DNA from: Specibacter cremeus
GTDB taxonomy: Bacteria > Actinomycetota > Actinomycetes > Actinomycetales > Micrococcaceae
Length of the DNA stretch: 64,000 nt
NCBI RefSeq assembly: GCF_003946885.1
Contig: NZ_RWKQ01000002.1
Location: 90,277 to 154,276 of the forward strand
Direction: 5' to 3'
How positions within the stretch are numbered: the first letter of the stretch is position 1; every line of letters starts with the position of its first letter. Below are positions 1-8,080 of the stretch, piece by piece. Made by a program: the position numbers and the translations under genes. Below the pieces are notes generated by a model. That model had not been told where the DNA came from. It ran no database searches and saw only the letters and a list, made by a program, of their open reading frames with translations.

Positions 1-1
1 G

Positions 2-925
2 GAGGACCTGTTCAAGGTCCAGCGGTCGCTGCTGGGCCAGTACCATGTGACGAATCCGGACGACTTCTTCTCCAACACGTACGCGTGGAGTGTGCCGGAC
101 GATCCGACGACGTCCTCGACCGACAAGCAGCCGCCGTACTACCTGTCGCTGCAGATGCCCGGTGACACCCGGACGGCGTTCTCGCTGACGACCGGCTTCA
201 TCCCGCAGGTCGTGGCGGGGACCGAATCGCGCAACGTGCTTTACGGGTTCCTGGCCGCCAACGGCGACGCGGGCGACGTCAAGGGGGTCAAGGGCAAGAA
301 CTACGGCAAGTTGCAGCTGCTCGACCTGACCGCGAACACGCAGGTGCCCGGTCCGGGCCAGGTGCAGAACACGTTCGTGTCCGACCCGTCCGTCTCGGAA
401 CAGCTGAACGTGCTCAAGCTGGGCCAGTCCGAGGTGCTCAACGGCAACCTGCTGACCCTGCCCATGGGCGGCGGCATGCTGTATGTGCAGCCCGTCTACG
501 TGAAGGGCACCGGCTCGACGTCATACCCGACCCTGCAACGTGTCCTGGTCGCCTTCGGCAACAAGATCGGCTACGCCCCGACACTCAATGAGTCGCTGGA
601 CCAGCTCTTCGGCGGCAACTCGGGCGTCCAGACACCGGACGCCGGCAATGCCAGCGCCGGGTCGGGCAGCGCCGGCAGCTCGAACGCCGGCGCCGGCACC
701 GCACAGGCAGACAACCCGGCCCTGCGCGCGGCGCTGGACCAGGCCGGCCAGGCGCTCAAGGACAGCCAGGCGGCACTCGCCAAGGGCGACTTCACCGCCT
801 ACGGCGCGGCCCAGAAGAAGCTGAGCGAGGCCATTGCCGCCGCCATCGCGGCCGAGGGCAAACCGTCCACGGGCGCGGGCAAGGGCACGGCCACGAGCTC
901 GCCGACGGCGACGCCCACGCCGTAG
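2..925 (+). CDS. UPF0182 family membrane protein, C-terminal part (5' truncated)
   Basis: The reading frame is already open at the left edge (first full codon at base 2), so this is only the last 307 residues of a longer gene. The visible part matches the C-terminal extracytoplasmic half of the large UPF0182 integral membrane proteins of actinobacteria. It starts in the conserved [16 protein letters not shown] region, continues through a globular domain with [14 protein letters not shown], and ends in a low-complexity Gly/Ala/Ser linker, a short Ala/Lys-rich helix and a Thr/Pro-rich tail. The usual protein is about 1000 residues with around seven membrane segments upstream. No biochemical role is established for the family. 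The stop is followed within about 30 bases by the promoter of an initiator tRNA. Confidence 0.9.
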   Translation, partial: EDLFKVQRSLLGQYHVTNPDDFFSNTYAWSVPDDPTTSSTDKQPPYYLSLQMPGDTRTAFSLTTGFIPQVVAGTESRNVLYGFLAANGDAGDVKGVKGKNYGKLQLLDLTANTQVPGPGQVQNTFVSDPSVSEQLNVLKLGQSEVLNGNLLTLPMGGGMLYVQPVYVKGTGSTSYPTLQRVLVAFGNKIGYAPTLNESLDQLFGGNSGVQTPDAGNASAGSGSAGSSNAGAGTAQADNPALRAALDQAGQALKDSQAALAKGDFTAYGAAQKKLSEAIAAAIAAEGKPSTGAGKGTATSSPTATPTP

Positions 926-951
926 GAGACGAACCTCACGGTCCCTCCGAT

Positions 952-981
952 TTGGCTGCACCACCTACGCGGCGGTAGGGT
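952..981 (+). promoter_or_regulatory. sigma70-type promoter of first initiator tRNA
   Basis: TTGGCT at 952-957 and TAGGGT at 976-981 are separated by 18 bases. The predicted start point is a few bases before the tRNA at 993. The second initiator tRNA has a similarly placed TTGGTT/TACAGT pair, which supports the call. Confidence 0.6.
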
Positions 982-992
982 TGAACTATCGC

Positions 993-1067
<75 letters not shown>

Positions 1068-1075
1068 ACGACAAG

Positions 1076-1111
1076 GGTCCCGGAAGCAGCCAGGCTTCCG
1101 GGACCTTTCCC
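1076..1111 (+). terminator. Rho-independent terminator after tRNA-fMet
   Basis: A perfect 11-bp stem (GGTCCCGGAAG at 1076-1086 with CTTCCGGGACC at 1095-1105), an 8-base loop and a T-rich tail (TTTCCC) start 9 bases after the tRNA. Confidence 0.85.
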
Positions 1112-1224
1112 TTTGGGGCCGGCTTCCCGCCCCGCCTTCTTGACAGGTCCTGCCGTGCGGATGACAGTGGCTGTACCTGCGGTGTCGCATACTGCAGTGT
1201 CCCAAATGCGGGGAGGCATCGACC

Positions 1225-1617
1225 ATGACCGATGACAGTAGCCTGGCCCTGCAGACGGCGCTGGCCTACTACCACGCCTGGACCAGCCACGACTTCGACC
1301 GCGCCATGACGTACATCGCCGACGACATCGTTTGCCATGCGCCCGCGGGCCGGCTGGAGGGCGCTGAAGCGTTCCGTGGCTTCATGGAACCGTTCACGCG
1401 GATCCTGACGAGCTCCAGCCTGATCGCCGCGTTCGGCAACGACGACACCGCGTTGCTGATGTACGACGCCGATACCGTCCCGGTCAAGGGCGCCCCGGGC
1501 GCCGAATGCCACACCGTCAAGGACGGCCTCATCCACAAGATGACCATCATCTTCGACCGGGCCCCGTTCGACGCCGCCCGCGAGGCCGCAAAGCGCGCCC
1601 AGCCTGCTGACACGTAG
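1225..1617 (+). CDS. SnoaL-like / NTF2-fold family protein
   Basis: 130 residues. The sequence has the one-domain alpha+beta cone pattern of SnoaL-like proteins: an N-terminal helix around ALAYYHAWTSHDFDRAM, an acidic strand (ADDIVCHAP), a central strand pair and the closing strand HTVKDGLIHKMTIIFDRAPF. Members act as small polyketide cyclases, isomerases or ligand-binding proteins, so the substrate cannot be assigned here. The ATG at 1225 has a GGGAGG ribosome site about 9 bases upstream. The gene stands alone between the tRNA terminator and an AT-richer accessory patch. Confidence is high for the fold and low for any specific function. Confidence 0.8.
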   Translation: MTDDSSLALQTALAYYHAWTSHDFDRAMTYIADDIVCHAPAGRLEGAEAFRGFMEPFTRILTSSSLIAAFGNDDTALLMYDADTVPVKGAPGAECHTVKDGLIHKMTIIFDRAPFDAAREAAKRAQPADT

Positions 1618-1779
1618 GGTTCCCGCTACAAACCACCGCCGGCGCCCAGATCAACAGCGGTGAATCAAGGCTTAGGACTTGTATTCTGAGTGGCATTGGA
1701 GTGCCGATGTCCAGCTGGTCGCGGGTCCAATGCCATAGGCGTCGAGGGCGCGACTATATATCGACCGTAGGGAGACCGG

Positions 1780-2610
1780 GTGCACATCGCTTATGTTGAT
1801 GATACGAAGCAGAAGGGCCTGCGAGTCGGGATGGGCGAACTCGTTGCGCTGGCCGCAGTCATCTTTCCGGAAGATCAAGTCAAACCGTTCGCCGATGCCT
1901 TCTATGCCTGCTATGACGAGTTCGAGGTCCCTCATGACGTCGAACTCAAGTGGTCCTATGCCCAGAATAAGAACTGGTTCAGGGAGACAAACAGCACTGA
2001 TAAGCAAACCCCGCTGAGGGAGGCGGTACTTCAAGCAGCGTGTGAGCACGACGCGCAAGCGATAGTGGTTGCTTGGGACCTTGCTGGTGGGGTTGCCACT
2101 GCAGGCCGTGAAAGGCCCGAGGACGCCGTGATTACTTTCATGTTCGAGCGAATTTCGATGCAGCTTGAGAACGGTGGTCATCGCGGGTTGATCGTGTTCG
2201 ACAAGCCAGGGGGTGATCACAAGACCGAAGCGGATTGGCTAACGGGTCGGCGCGACATGGTTACGCTCGGTACGAAGTACGTCAAGCCGAATGCTGTCGT
2301 CACTCAGGTCTTGACCGCGCCGTCACATCTACACCCTCATCTGCAGCTGGCAGACCTCGTTGCCGGGAGCTTCACGGGGGCTATTGCAGGCAACAAGTAC
2401 GGCATGGAACTTGTGCCGCTCGTCAGACCGATGCTCTGTGCCAACAGTTGGGGCATCGTTCCGCAGACGGGAGTGAAGCTGTACCCCGACGACATGAACA
2501 ATCTGCACTACTGGGTATATGGCGCAGACACCATCAAACGTGGATCGTCTCGAGTTGGCCTTCCGAAAACTGGTTGGCGCTACTACGAGGACGCCGGCAT
2601 GCCCGTCTAG
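1780..2610 (+). CDS. DUF3800 domain-containing protein
   Basis: 276 residues starting at a GTG with AGGGAG five bases upstream. The N terminus MHIAYVDDTKQKG corresponds to the acidic YxDE/D start of DUF3800 proteins. The C-terminal part has the family's second conserved block, HPHLQLADLVAGSFTGA, where an Asp follows LQLA. The fold is thought to be RNase H-like, with the two Asp blocks building an acidic site; activity is unproven. DUF3800 genes are often found in mobile or defence-associated neighbourhoods. This one is clearly AT-richer than its surroundings and sits next to a HigBA pair, which suggests horizontal acquisition. A role in defence is only inference. Confidence 0.8.
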   Translation: MHIAYVDDTKQKGLRVGMGELVALAAVIFPEDQVKPFADAFYACYDEFEVPHDVELKWSYAQNKNWFRETNSTDKQTPLREAVLQAACEHDAQAIVVAWDLAGGVATAGRERPEDAVITFMFERISMQLENGGHRGLIVFDKPGGDHKTEADWLTGRRDMVTLGTKYVKPNAVVTQVLTAPSHLHPHLQLADLVAGSFTGAIAGNKYGMELVPLVRPMLCANSWGIVPQTGVKLYPDDMNNLHYWVYGADTIKRGSSRVGLPKTGWRYYEDAGMPV

Positions 2611-2702
2611 ACAAAGGACTCAGTGATCGATGTACCAGTGGAAAACGGCCCGGTTGATGATGGCGGCGCCAACAGGCGAAGACATCGTGGCGTAAACCTG
2701 GA

Positions 2703-2731
2703 TTGATTGTATCGTATAACGATACAATCAA
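2703..2731. promoter_or_regulatory. HigBA operator: perfect 13-bp inverted repeat
   Basis: TTGATTGTATCGT (2703-2715), spacer ATA, ACGATACAATCAA (2719-2731). The palindrome ends 3 bases before the toxin GTG and contains TACAAT (2723-2728), a good -10 hexamer exactly 6 bases upstream of that codon. Repressor bound here would cover the promoter. Antitoxins of this type normally autoregulate; that HigA binds here is inference. Confidence 0.75.
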
Positions 2732-2734
2732 CTG

Positions 2735-3013
2735 GTGATCATCAGTTTCCGCCACAAGGGCCTGCGGACACTATACGAGTCGGGCTCGGCTCGCGGCGTG
2801 CGCGGTGACCATGTACGGAAGCTGGCGCGCATCCTGTCGGCGCTCGACGTCGCGGAGGGCCCGAAAGACGTCGATCTGCCGTCTTTCCGGCTCCACGCGC
2901 TGAAAGGTGACAGACAGGGCTACTGGTCGATCTGGGTGAACGGGAACTGGCGTGTAACGTTCCGTTTTGTCCAGACGGATGTGGAGTTGGTCGACTATGA
3001 GGACTATCACTGA
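2735..3013 (+). CDS. higB: HigB-family toxin (RelE/ParE superfamily)
   Basis: 92 residues, the usual size for HigB ribosome-dependent mRNA endoribonucleases. The conserved C-terminal block GYWSIWVNGNWRVTFRF, followed by VELVDYEDYH, is typical of HigB, where the WRVTF strand and the terminal YEDYH are diagnostic. The start is a GTG without any Shine-Dalgarno sequence. A -10 hexamer lies 6 bases upstream, so the mRNA is probably leaderless. The toxin gene precedes its antitoxin, which is the inverted order typical of hig modules. Eight bases separate the two genes. Confidence 0.9.
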   Translation: MIISFRHKGLRTLYESGSARGVRGDHVRKLARILSALDVAEGPKDVDLPSFRLHALKGDRQGYWSIWVNGNWRVTFRFVQTDVELVDYEDYH

Positions 3014-3021
3014 GTAAGGAG

Positions 3022-3312
3022 ATGAGGACGATGATGCGGCATCCGGTGCACCCGGGCGAGATTTTGCGCGCAGACGTGCTGGACGACCTGGGAATGAGCG
3101 TGACCGAGGCGGCACGTCGGCTCGGGGTTTCCCGTGTCGCCCTGTCGCGTGTGCTGAATGGGCGCGCGAGTGTCAGTGCGAGCCTCGCACTGCGGCTGGA
3201 GCGCGCCGGGATCAGTACCGCCGATTTCTGGCTGCATCTGCAGAGCGCGCACGACCTCGCCCACGCGCGTGACACAGAGAACTTCATAGTCGAGCCGCTG
3301 GGCGCCGCATAG
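3022..3312 (+). CDS. higA: HigA-family antitoxin (XRE-type HTH)
   Basis: 96 residues. It begins with the HigA signature HPVHPGEILRADVLDDLGMS, followed by a Cro/C1-type helix-turn-helix (VTEAARRLGVSRVALSRVLNG, about residues 30-50) and the helix LALRLERAGISTADFWLHLQ. It should neutralise HigB by direct binding and repress the operon through the palindrome at 2703-2731. The start ATG has AAGGAG just upstream, in the 8-base gap after higB. Unlike higB it is therefore translated from a normal ribosome site, which could let antitoxin be made in excess. Confidence 0.9.
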   Translation: MRTMMRHPVHPGEILRADVLDDLGMSVTEAARRLGVSRVALSRVLNGRASVSASLALRLERAGISTADFWLHLQSAHDLAHARDTENFIVEPLGAA

Positions 3313-3474
3313 ACATCTTTGCGTGAACGCCGGACCAACGCCTACCCGCCGGAATCTTCAGTCGGAAGCATCAACGATGTCCTGGCCAGGGCATCAATGA
3401 TCTGCTGAATGTAGACACTTCCCTGCAACCAATTGACGTTCCGGAAGCCGATCGGTGTCCGGAACCCCGGCGGA

Positions 3475-3504
3475 TTGACACCGGCGGGCCCCGCTCGGCA
3501 CGAT
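3475..3504 (+). promoter_or_regulatory. promoter of thiolase operon, leaderless start
   Basis: A consensus TTGACA at 3475-3480 and CACGAT at 3499-3504 are separated by 18 bases. The start point would fall at 3511, the A of the thiolase ATG. No ribosome-binding site is visible. Confidence 0.5.
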
Positions 3505-3510
3505 GGCGGT

Positions 3511-4764
3511 ATGCCAGCCAGCGACGGTATGCCAGTCAGTGCCGAGGCGCGCCCCGACGCCTTCATCTATGATGCGATCCGGACCCCGCGCGGCCGCGGC
3601 CGGCGCGGAGCCCTGCACGGCGTCAAACCGGTGCAGCTCGTCGTCGGGCTCGTCAACGAACTGCGCCGCCGCAACCCCGGACTCGACCCGGACCTCATCG
3701 ACGACCTGGTGCTCGGCGTCGTCACCCCCGTGGGCGACCAGGGCGCGGACATCGCCCGCACCGCCGCGCTGGCGGCCGGGCTTCCGGACACCGTGGCCGG
3801 CATGCAGCTGAACAGGTTCTGCGCGTCCGGGCTCGAGGCCGTCAACGTGGCCGCGCAGAAGGTCCGCTCCGGCTGGGACCAGCTCATCATCGCCGGTGGG
3901 GTCGAATCCATGTCCCGGGTCCCGATCGGCTCGGACGGCGGCGCCTGGTTCATGGACCCGGCCACGAACGACGACACCGGCTACGTGCCGCAGGGCGTCA
4001 GCGCCGACCTCATCGCCACCGTCGAGGGCTTCAGCCGTGCCGACGTCGACGCCTACGCGCTCACGTCCCAGCAGCGGGCCGTCGCGGCCTGGACGGAGGG
4101 CCGGTTCGCCCGCTCCATCGTGCCCGTGCGGGATCAGAACGGCCTGCTCGTGCTGGACCGCGACGAGCACGTGCGTCCCGGAACCACCGCCGACGCGCTG
4201 GCCGGGCTGCCGCCGTCGTTCGCGGCGGTCGGCACCGACGGCGGGTTCGACGCCGTCGCGCTGGCGAAGTACCACTGGCTCGATCACATCGAGCACGTGC
4301 ACACGGCCGGAAACTCGTCGGGCATTGTTGACGGTGCCGCGCTCGTGCTGGTCGGCTCGGCCCGGATGGGGGAGCGGCTGGGCCTGGCGCCGCGGGCGCG
4401 CATCGCCGCCACGGCCACCTCCGGTGCCGACCCCACCATCATGCTCACCGGCCCCACGCCCGCCACGCGCAAACTGCTGGCCACGGCCGGGCTCGCGGTG
4501 GACGACGTGGACCTGTTCGAGCTCAACGAGGCGTTCGCGTCCGTGGTGCTCAGGTACCAACGCGACCTGGGCATCCCGGACGACCGGTTGAACGTCAACG
4601 GCGGCGCCATCGCCATGGGGCATCCGCTGGGCGCCACCGGGGCCATGCTGGTGGGCACGGTCGTGGACGAGCTGGAACGCCGCAACGCCCGCCGGGCCGT
4701 CGTCACGCTGTGCATCGGCGGCGGCATGGGCGTGGCGACGCTGATCGAGAGGGTCGAGGGATGA
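3511..4764 (+). CDS. acetyl-CoA acetyltransferase (thiolase)
   Basis: 417 residues. It cleaves 3-ketoacyl-CoA with CoA, or condenses two acetyl-CoA, and here most likely acts in beta-oxidation. The catalytic nucleophile is Cys104 in [12 protein letters not shown]. The general-base His lies in [14 protein letters not shown] and the second active-site Cys in TLCIGGGMG. The [11 protein letters not shown] block is also intact. An upstream in-frame TTG at 3433 exists. I chose ATG 3511 because a TTGACA/CACGAT promoter places the transcript start exactly there; ATG 3529 is the alternative. The stop codon overlaps the next gene by ATGA, so the two are translationally coupled, as in fadA-fadB pairs. 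Confidence 0.9.
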   Translation: MPASDGMPVSAEARPDAFIYDAIRTPRGRGRRGALHGVKPVQLVVGLVNELRRRNPGLDPDLIDDLVLGVVTPVGDQGADIARTAALAAGLPDTVAGMQLNRFCASGLEAVNVAAQKVRSGWDQLIIAGGVESMSRVPIGSDGGAWFMDPATNDDTGYVPQGVSADLIATVEGFSRADVDAYALTSQQRAVAAWTEGRFARSIVPVRDQNGLLVLDRDEHVRPGTTADALAGLPPSFAAVGTDGGFDAVALAKYHWLDHIEHVHTAGNSSGIVDGAALVLVGSARMGERLGLAPRARIAATATSGADPTIMLTGPTPATRKLLATAGLAVDDVDLFELNEAFASVVLRYQRDLGIPDDRLNVNGGAIAMGHPLGATGAMLVGTVVDELERRNARRAVVTLCIGGGMGVATLIERVEG

Positions 4765-6179
4765 CGGTGCCGGGGCCCATCCGGTGGGACAGGGACGACG
4801 ACGGCGTGGTCACCTTGACGTTCGACGACCCGTCCCGGCCGGCCAACAGCATGAATACGGCCTGGGGTGCGCCGCTGCGGGCCGCCGCCGACCGGCTCGT
4901 GGCCGAACGCGACGGCCTGCGCGGGGTGATCCTGGCCTCCGCCAAGGACACGTTCTTCGACGACGACGACCTGGAGCCGTTCCGCGCGGCGGGACCCGGC
5001 CAGGCGCAGGAGATCTTCAATCGCGCCCAGGACCTCAAGGCGCGGCTGCGCACGCTCGAGACGCTCGGCGTACCCGTGGTTGCCGCGGTGAACGGGACTG
5101 CGCTCGGCGGCGGGTTCGAGCTGGCCCTTGCCGCGCATCACCGGATCGTTGTGGACGCCGGGGGCGCCGTGCTCGGCCTGCCCGCCGCCGGTGTTGGCCT
5201 GCTGCCCGGGGCCGGGGGCCTGGTGCGGTGCGTGCGCATGTTCGGCGTGATCGCGGCGACGCAGACGTTGCTGTTCGGCGGGCCGCGGTTCACGCCCGGC
5301 CAGGCCCTGGACCTGGGCTTGGTCGACGAACTCGTCGAGGAGGCCGACACGCTACCGGACGCCGCCCGGGCGTGGATCGACGCCAACCCCCGCGCCCGCC
5401 AACCCTGGGACGCGCCCGGCCATGCCATCCCCGGGGGCACGCCGTCCGGCGGCGAGCTGGCCTCCCGGCTGCCCACGCTGCCGGCCATCCTCCGCCGGAC
5501 GCATGGCGGCGCGCCGGACCCGGCGCCGCGCGCCATCCTGGCCGCCGCGGTGGAGGGCGCCCAGGTGGATTTCCAAACGGCGTGCGACATCGAATCGCGA
5601 TACTTCACGGAACTGGCGACCGGGCAGGTGTCCACGAACATGATCACCTCGAGCCTGCAACGGCGGGCCGTCCGGGCGGCCGGGCCGGGGCCCTTCACGG
5701 CCCGGATCGCCGACGCCGTCCGGGACGAGGCACTGGCCATGCTGGCGGAAGGCGTCGCCCCGGCGTCCGTGGCGCAGGCCGCGGGCCAGGCCGGCTTCCA
5801 GGCCGGCTTCGTAGTCGGGTTGCCGGCCGGGTTGCCGCCGTCCCCGCCGGCACCGGTCGCGGCGCCGGCGCCCCCCGGGCACGCAAGGGGGCGCGTGCCA
5901 GTCGAGGACCTCACAGAGCGGCTCCTGTTCGCCGGGTCGCTGGCCGCCATCCGGGCGGTGGACGACGCCATGGTGCGCACGGTGCCGGAAGCGAACGTCG
6001 GCTCCCTGCAGGGTGCCGGCTTCCCGCCGTGGACCGGTGGCGTGCTGCAGTACGTGAACGGGTACGGGCCGGCACGGTTCGTGGCCCGCGCCCGCGAGCT
6101 GTCCCACCGCCACGGCCCGCGGTTCGAGCCGCCGGCGTCGCTCGCCGCACTGGCCGGGCGCGGGGAGGAATACCTGTGA
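4761..6179 (+). CDS. FadB/FadJ-like protein lacking the NAD-binding domain
   Basis: 472 residues, against about 700 for FadB/FadJ. Residues 1 to about 290 are an enoyl-CoA hydratase/isomerase domain and residues about 310-472 resemble the C-terminal 3-hydroxyacyl-CoA dehydrogenase domain ([21 protein letters not shown] and [19 protein letters not shown]). The NAD-binding Rossmann domain that should lie between them is absent: [20 protein letters not shown] runs straight into PFTAR with no GxGxxG motif. The hydratase domain is also altered. Glu120 (GGGFELAL) is kept, but the second catalytic Glu of the LPE motif is Ala (LGLPAAGVG, near 142), and the usual AGGD/AGAD loop is FDDDDL. The frame is uninterrupted and the start overlaps the thiolase stop (ATGA). 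It is probably not a working bifunctional enzyme; it may be a thiolase partner or a decaying gene. Confidence 0.8.
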   Translation: MTVPGPIRWDRDDDGVVTLTFDDPSRPANSMNTAWGAPLRAAADRLVAERDGLRGVILASAKDTFFDDDDLEPFRAAGPGQAQEIFNRAQDLKARLRTLETLGVPVVAAVNGTALGGGFELALAAHHRIVVDAGGAVLGLPAAGVGLLPGAGGLVRCVRMFGVIAATQTLLFGGPRFTPGQALDLGLVDELVEEADTLPDAARAWIDANPRARQPWDAPGHAIPGGTPSGGELASRLPTLPAILRRTHGGAPDPAPRAILAAAVEGAQVDFQTACDIESRYFTELATGQVSTNMITSSLQRRAVRAAGPGPFTARIADAVRDEALAMLAEGVAPASVAQAAGQAGFQAGFVVGLPAGLPPSPPAPVAAPAPPGHARGRVPVEDLTERLLFAGSLAAIRAVDDAMVRTVPEANVGSLQGAGFPPWTGGVLQYVNGYGPARFVARARELSHRHGPRFEPPASLAALAGRGEEYL

Positions 6180-6277
6180 TACTGGCCGTTCTGCGCAGGA
6201 TGCGAGGGCGTAAGTCGCGCCACTGCGCCGGTGGCGCAACTTACGGGGCCGTACAGTGCGCAGCATGGTTGGGAGGC

Positions 6278-6811
6278 CTACAGTGGCTCGGGCAGTTCCG
6301 GCGGGTCCACGAAGTCGCCCGCCTCGCGGCGGAACCGGGCGATCGTCTGCACCAGGTCGCGCAGCTGTGCCGGCGGGATGCCCAGGGCTGCGAACACGTC
6401 CCGGTTCAGCGTCGCGGTCGCCCGGCCCACCCTCGCGGCGCCGTCGTCCGTGAGCAGTACAAGCGTGGCCCGTCGGTCCGTGGGGTGCGCGGTGCGCCGC
6501 ACCAGTCCGTCCTGCTCCAGCCGGTCGACGACGTTCGTCACGCTCGTGGGATGCACCTGCAACCGGGCGCTGGCGCTCGCCATGGGCAGCGCGCGGTCGT
6601 GGCTGAAATTCAGCAGCTGGAGCAGTTCGTAGCGTGCGAAGGACAACCCGAAGGGCTTCAGCGCCGTCTCGACGCGGGCCAGCACGATCTGCTGCGCCCG
6701 GATGAGCGAGGTCACGGCCGTCATGCCGTCGGCGGCGTCCGCCCAGCCGTGCGCCAGCCATTGCCGCCGGGCCTCGGCGATCGGATCCATCGGCAACGGG
6801 GCACGGGCCAC
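6278..6811 (-). CDS. MarR family transcriptional regulator
   Basis: 177 residues with the winged-helix MarR fold: FGLSFARYELLQLLNFS, the recognition region LQVHPTSVTNVVDRLEQDGLV and the wing RTAHPTDRRATLVLLTDDG. MarR proteins are dimeric repressors, often released by aromatic acids or CoA thioesters. The GTG at 6811 has AGGAGG 5 bases upstream; an ATG eight codons in is less well placed. It is convergent with the thiolase operon and divergent from the cytochrome b and valine genes. The intergenic region holds repeats that could be its operator. A role in controlling acyl-CoA catabolism is inferred from position only. Confidence 0.88.
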   Translation of the reverse strand: MARAPLPMDPIAEARRQWLAHGWADAADGMTAVTSLIRAQQIVLARVETALKPFGLSFARYELLQLLNFSHDRALPMASASARLQVHPTSVTNVVDRLEQDGLVRRTAHPTDRRATLVLLTDDGAARVGRATATLNRDVFAALGIPPAQLRDLVQTIARFRREAGDFVDPPELPEPL

Positions 6812-6850
6812 GGGGTCCTCCTCACCAGCAACAACCTGACACCGCCAATT

Positions 6851-6890
6851 TAGTTGGACTACCTAGTAATTGCCAGTAGATCCTAGTAAT
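6851..6890. promoter_or_regulatory. putative MarR operator region
   Basis: TAGTTGGACTACCTA (6851-6865) is an imperfect palindrome. It overlaps the first of two exact CCTAGTAAT direct repeats (6862-6870 and 6882-6890, 20-base period). The region lies 40-80 bases upstream of the marR start, in an AT-rich stretch of otherwise GC-rich sequence. Confidence 0.4.
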
Positions 6891-7087
6891 CTCGGGCACA
6901 ACGAACCACGCACCGTGTCAAACGGCGCAGGCACGGAAGGCAGGATGATCCAGGCTGTGAACTTTCATGGCGTCGCGGTGACGAACGCGGCGGCGGATTT
7001 TGGCATAGTGGGGGAGGGCGCCATGCCCCGCCCGCACAGCACCCCGGCCACCCGGTCCGGCCGCGCCCGAGAGGTTTTATCGCGATC

Positions 7088-8029
7088 ATGTCCGCCACAG
7101 TGAAGAAAACGCCCGGCACGAACGGTGCGCGGGGCAAATGGACCAAGCTGGCCTGGATCATCCCGGCCGTCGTCGTCGGGCTGTTCATCCTGGTCCTGCT
7201 GGCGCGCTGGTTCACCGGGTCGGCCGCCGGAGAGTCGTTCCTGCGCGACTACCCGGGACGCTCGGCCCTGCCGGCCGATGCCCCGGTGGGCATCCCCGGC
7301 TGGCTGGCCTGGCAGCACTTCCTGAACGTGTTCTTCATCGTCCTCATCATCCGCACGGGCTGGCAGGTGCGCACCGTGACCCGGCCGGCCGCGCACTGGA
7401 CGCGCAACAACAAGGGGCTCATCAAGACCCGCAACGCGCCGGCGAAGATCAGCCTGGACCTGTGGTTCCACCTGACGCTCGATGCGCTGTGGGTGCTCAA
7501 CGGCCTCGTCTTCATCATTGCGCTGTTCGCCACCGGCCAGTGGATGCGCATCGTGCCCACGCGCTGGGACGTGGTCCCGAACGCGATCTCCGCCGGCGTG
7601 CAGTACCTGTCGCTGGCCTGGCCCACCGAGGACGGCTGGGTCAACTACAACGCCCTGCAACTGCTGACCTACTTCGTCACCGTGTTCATCGCCGCCCCGT
7701 TGGCCATCATCACCGGCCTGCGCACGTCCGGCGCCTGGCCGAAGAAGGCCGCCAGGCTCAACCGGGTCTACCCGATCGAGCTCGCGCGGGCCGTGCACCT
7801 GCCCACCATGGTGTACTTCGTGCTGTTCATCGTCGTGCACGTGACGCTGGTGCTCGCCACCGGCGCGCTGCGCAACCTCAACCACATGTACGGCGGCTCC
7901 GACGTGGTCAACTGGTGGGGCTTCGGCATCTTCGCCTCCTCGCTCGTCGTGATCGTGGCGGCCTGGTTCTTGGCTAGGCCGCTGTTCCTGCGTCCCATCG
8001 CCGCACTCATGGGGACCGTCAGCCGGTAG
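7088..8029 (+). CDS. cytochrome b561-like integral membrane protein
   Basis: 313 residues with about five hydrophobic segments: WIIPAVVVGLFILVLLARWF, LNVFFIVLIIRTG, LDALWVLNGLVFIIALFA, LLTYFVTVFIAAPLAIITG and MVYFVLFIVVHVTLVLA, plus a last one near the C terminus. Candidate haem-ligand histidines sit in or next to membrane segments (AWQHFLNV, LWFHLTLD, RAVHLPTM, IVVHVTL). This matches the cytochrome b/b6 domain of formate-dehydrogenase-gamma and b561-type proteins, which pass electrons to or from quinone. No catalytic partner subunit is next to it, so the donor is unknown. It precedes the acyl-CoA dehydrogenase by 51 bases and may be co-transcribed with it. Confidence 0.8.
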   Translation: MSATVKKTPGTNGARGKWTKLAWIIPAVVVGLFILVLLARWFTGSAAGESFLRDYPGRSALPADAPVGIPGWLAWQHFLNVFFIVLIIRTGWQVRTVTRPAAHWTRNNKGLIKTRNAPAKISLDLWFHLTLDALWVLNGLVFIIALFATGQWMRIVPTRWDVVPNAISAGVQYLSLAWPTEDGWVNYNALQLLTYFVTVFIAAPLAIITGLRTSGAWPKKAARLNRVYPIELARAVHLPTMVYFVLFIVVHVTLVLATGALRNLNHMYGGSDVVNWWGFGIFASSLVVIVAAWFLARPLFLRPIAALMGTVSR

Positions 8030-8080
8030 CCCGGAAAGCGGTAAACCGCACAACAGTGTCCGCAAGCCAAAGGAGTGGCC

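Noticed and set aside
3433..3511. Longer thiolase start at TTG 3433
   Set aside because: The 26 extra residues resemble no thiolase N terminus, and a TTGACA/CACGAT promoter lies within them.
4784..6853. Long plus-strand frame overlapping the FadB/FadJ-like gene
   Set aside because: Arg/Gly-rich with no motif; the true frame is coupled to the thiolase and shows the crotonase blocks.
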